A stretch of DNA of 21,558 bases, from NCBI GenBank assembly GCA_001584585.1, contig LSYV01000013.1:782835-804392 (forward strand), given 5' to 3'. Origin of the DNA: Gonium pectorale (Eukaryota; Chlorophyta; Chlorophyceae; Chlamydomonadales; Volvocaceae). This document shows positions 19,901-21,558 of the stretch, in pieces. The notes under the pieces were generated by a model, which did no database searches, had not been told where the DNA came from, and saw only the letters and a list, made by a program, of their open reading frames with translations. How positions within the stretch are numbered: the stretch's first letter is position 1; each line of letters opens with the position of its first letter. Made by a program: the position numbers and the translations under genes.

Positions 19901-20842
19901 CGCGTGCATGATTGCCCTTTCTCGCCAAGCCCTCCCTCGCGCCCCTCTCGCGCGCCACTCTCTCTCGCGCGTGTTCGTCCGCGCACCTCCAGCCCCCAGC
20001 CCCCGAGCAGCTTGAGCAGCAGCGCGTCGTTCACGTGGTCCACCTGCGGGGACGGGTTGGGTGGTGTGCGGTGTGAGGTGGGGGGGAAGCTGCGGGGGGA
20101 GTGACCGAGTGAGTCCCGGGAGGGAGTTGCGAGCACAGGTCCGGTGATGGGATGGTGGCGCAATCGTAGGTTCGATGAGCAAGTCCTGGCATACAGCCGC
20201 AGTCTCCCGCAGAGGCGGAGGGGGTGGGAACCTGTACGAGTGGCAATTGAGGGGCGAAACGAGTCCAGATGAGGGGCCACGCAGGGTCAGCTGGGAAAGG
20301 AGAATACCCACCTAGGGTGATGCAGCCCACAGGCGAGAGGCCACAGACGTGGAAGGGGAGCGGCGGGCGAGTGGGTGTCCCACCCCCACCCAGCATGTCC
20401 CGCTTTAGCGGCTCAGGCTCACCACGCAACCAACACACGACACACCGCAGACCCCTTCCGAGTGGGCTGCAACAAGCGCATGCGGCTACGTGTCTGTTCG
20501 CTGCGACCCACCCGGTCCTGCAGCGGCTCCAAGAGGCCCTTGTGGAGCAGCTCCTGCGGGTGCGGCAGGCCCCGCGCCGGGGGGCTTCCGGCCGTGGCGG
20601 CGGCGGCGCCGCCGCCGCCCAGGCTGCCGCCCGCCAGGCCGCTGGCGCACCGCAGCAGCGCCGCCATCGCCTCGTGCGACTCGCCGCGCGCAAGCGACTG
20701 GCCGCCGCCAGAGGCCGCCGCGCGTCCTCCGGGGGCGGGTGCGGGTGCGGAGGCAGCCGCGGCTGGGTCTCGCGGGCCGCCTCCTCCTCCGGCCAGCAGG
20801 TAGGCCGCCGGGCCCCTGCGCATGAGGCCCTGCATGCGCCGC
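14992..20842 (-). CDS. Gamma-tubulin complex protein, Spc97/Spc98 family, GCP6-like (5' part unresolved)
   Basis: GCP proteins build the gamma-tubulin ring that nucleates microtubules at basal bodies and spindle poles. Eleven exons chain in phase: 20842-20512, 20043-19987, 19737-19591, 19276-19037, 18779-18645, 18279-17857, 17417-17325, 16922-16840, 16357-16207, 15989-15867, 15618-14992. They give 802 residues. Family landmarks: ELLHKGLLEPLQDRVDHVND; RLAALPSLFLLSSPAVRVW; DRLQLGVAPSWVVAL; AYSQVLVFMLQLRWVRSALD; MIHFIAVLEQWVATQLVDAA; ARSLDDVCAAHTAYTATLL; EDFKYWARYLVRFIS; and DLLLRLNYNDQYS near the C-terminus. FKYW followed by DLLLRLNYN is closest to GCP6 as I remember the family; GCP4 or GCP5 remain possible. 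Unusual parts are a Gly-rich insert in exon 18279-17857 and a Gln/Ala/Gly tail of about 190 residues after the normal end. The exon at 20842 needs a phase-2 donor further right. Confidence 0.8.
16942..16978. repeat. (TG)n microsatellite next to a splice acceptor
   Basis: A run of about 17 TG units. On the coding minus strand it is a (CA)n tract ending about 20 bp before the CTGCAG acceptor of the exon starting at 16922, so it forms part of the 3' end of that intron. Confidence 0.9.
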
Positions 20843-21558
20843 CTGCGCCGAGAGGCGTGGACACACGGTGCAGAACACAAGGTGACGTCAACATACGGAT
20901 GCGGTTAGGCGGAGGAGGCGTGAGGGAGAGGAAAGGGCGCTGGGGAGCTTCCCGAGGGTCCGACGGGAGGAGCACTACTGGGGGCTTGAGGACACTTGGG
21001 GGGAGGGGAGGGCGAGCACGGGCCGCACATCCACCACCAGCCCCTCCCCCTTGGTTCACACAGGTAAGCGAGCGAGCGCAATGGCCGAGGGTCGAGCCGT
21101 GTTCAAGACGCAGGAGTTCGCGCCGCCGCAGCCGCGGCCCTGCACCTGCCCAGCCTCGCACGCACCAGGACGCCGGCAGCCGTGGCTGCTGCGGCGGCGG
21201 CCCCGCCTCGGCCGGCCCCGCAGCCCCGCCCGCGGACCGCACCAGCGGGCAGCGCCGCGGCCACCAGTCGCCGCACGCCGCCTGTCCGGCGGCCGCCAGG
21301 GCGGCCTCCCGGCTCCCAGGCTGGTGCCCAAGCTGCCCGGCCCCAGCCCGGTGCACCCGTGCAGGCGGCGAGGAGGACGCGTCCGCGGCCCCCGGGCTGC
21401 TGGCCGGGGCTGGGGCTGCAGCAGGCGTCCAGCGGAGTTACCGGGGGAGTGGCACTCGGCCGCGACTGCCGGAGCCGGCGCCGCCGGCGGAAGCGCCGCC
21501 GGCGGCTTGCCGGCGCCGCCGCCATTGCCGTCGGCGAGCGCGGAGAGCGGCCCTCAGT
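20843..21558 (-). other. Likely further 5' exons of the GCP gene, not resolved
   Basis: The extreme GC content leaves all three minus frames open over roughly 21100-21558. One frame (through GVLVRARLG near 21140) has a donor AG|GTGCAG whose phase fits the exon at 20842, but its sequence is mostly Ala/Gly/Arg and shows no family landmark. I therefore do not extend the gene. The stretch 20843-21050 looks intronic. Confidence 0.3.

Noticed and set aside
1..21558. tRNA, rRNA or transposase genes
   Set aside because: I noticed no cloverleaf, rRNA core motif, terminal inverted repeats or transposase/reverse transcriptase motifs on reading both strands, though I could not run a covariance or profile search.

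Overview
The window looks like nuclear DNA of a volvocine or Chlamydomonas-like green alga. It is GC-rich, its genes are dense with short phase-consistent introns (about 60-480 bp), and its codons prefer G or C in third position. Coding regions are full of Gly/Ala/Pro/Ser/Gln low complexity, and an extracellular enzyme carries (Ser-Pro)n linkers of the hydroxyproline-rich type. This assignment is inferred from style, not from a marker gene. All recognisable genes lie on the minus strand.

The centre (13097 down to 3808) is one large gene that I could splice completely by hand. It has 21 exons, 4104 coding nt and 1367 codons including none out of phase; the product is 1367 aa. It encodes a secreted protein with a signal peptide, a complete glycoside hydrolase family 9 (GH9, endoglucanase type) domain, a Ser/Pro linker, a second complete GH9 domain, a longer Ser/Pro linker, and a C-terminal region of cysteine-rich modules. 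The two GH9 halves share nine intron positions and phases and nine matching exon lengths, while their introns differ completely in length. The fusion is visible inside one exon (8877-9139), which holds the end of domain 1, the linker and the start of domain 2. This tandem-catalytic GH9 protein is the main discovery candidate.

To its right (20842 down to 14992, continuing past what I could resolve towards the window end) is the 3' part of a gamma-tubulin complex protein gene of the Spc97/Spc98 (GCP) family, most like GCP6. It has 11 resolved exons, a Gly-rich insert and a roughly 190-residue Gln/Ala/Gly-rich tail beyond the usual GCP end.

To the left (870 to 14) is the 3' end of an unrecognised Gly/Ser-rich gene with a 59-residue internal repeat. 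The stretch from about 900 to 3800 holds low-complexity and weakly coding-like sequence but no gene I can defend. The interval 13168-14991 between the GH9 and GCP genes holds two coding-like fragments of unknown identity and an A/T-rich tandem repeat just upstream of the GH9 start. The genes do not appear to form a functional group: one acts on cell wall or matrix polysaccharide, the other in microtubule nucleation.
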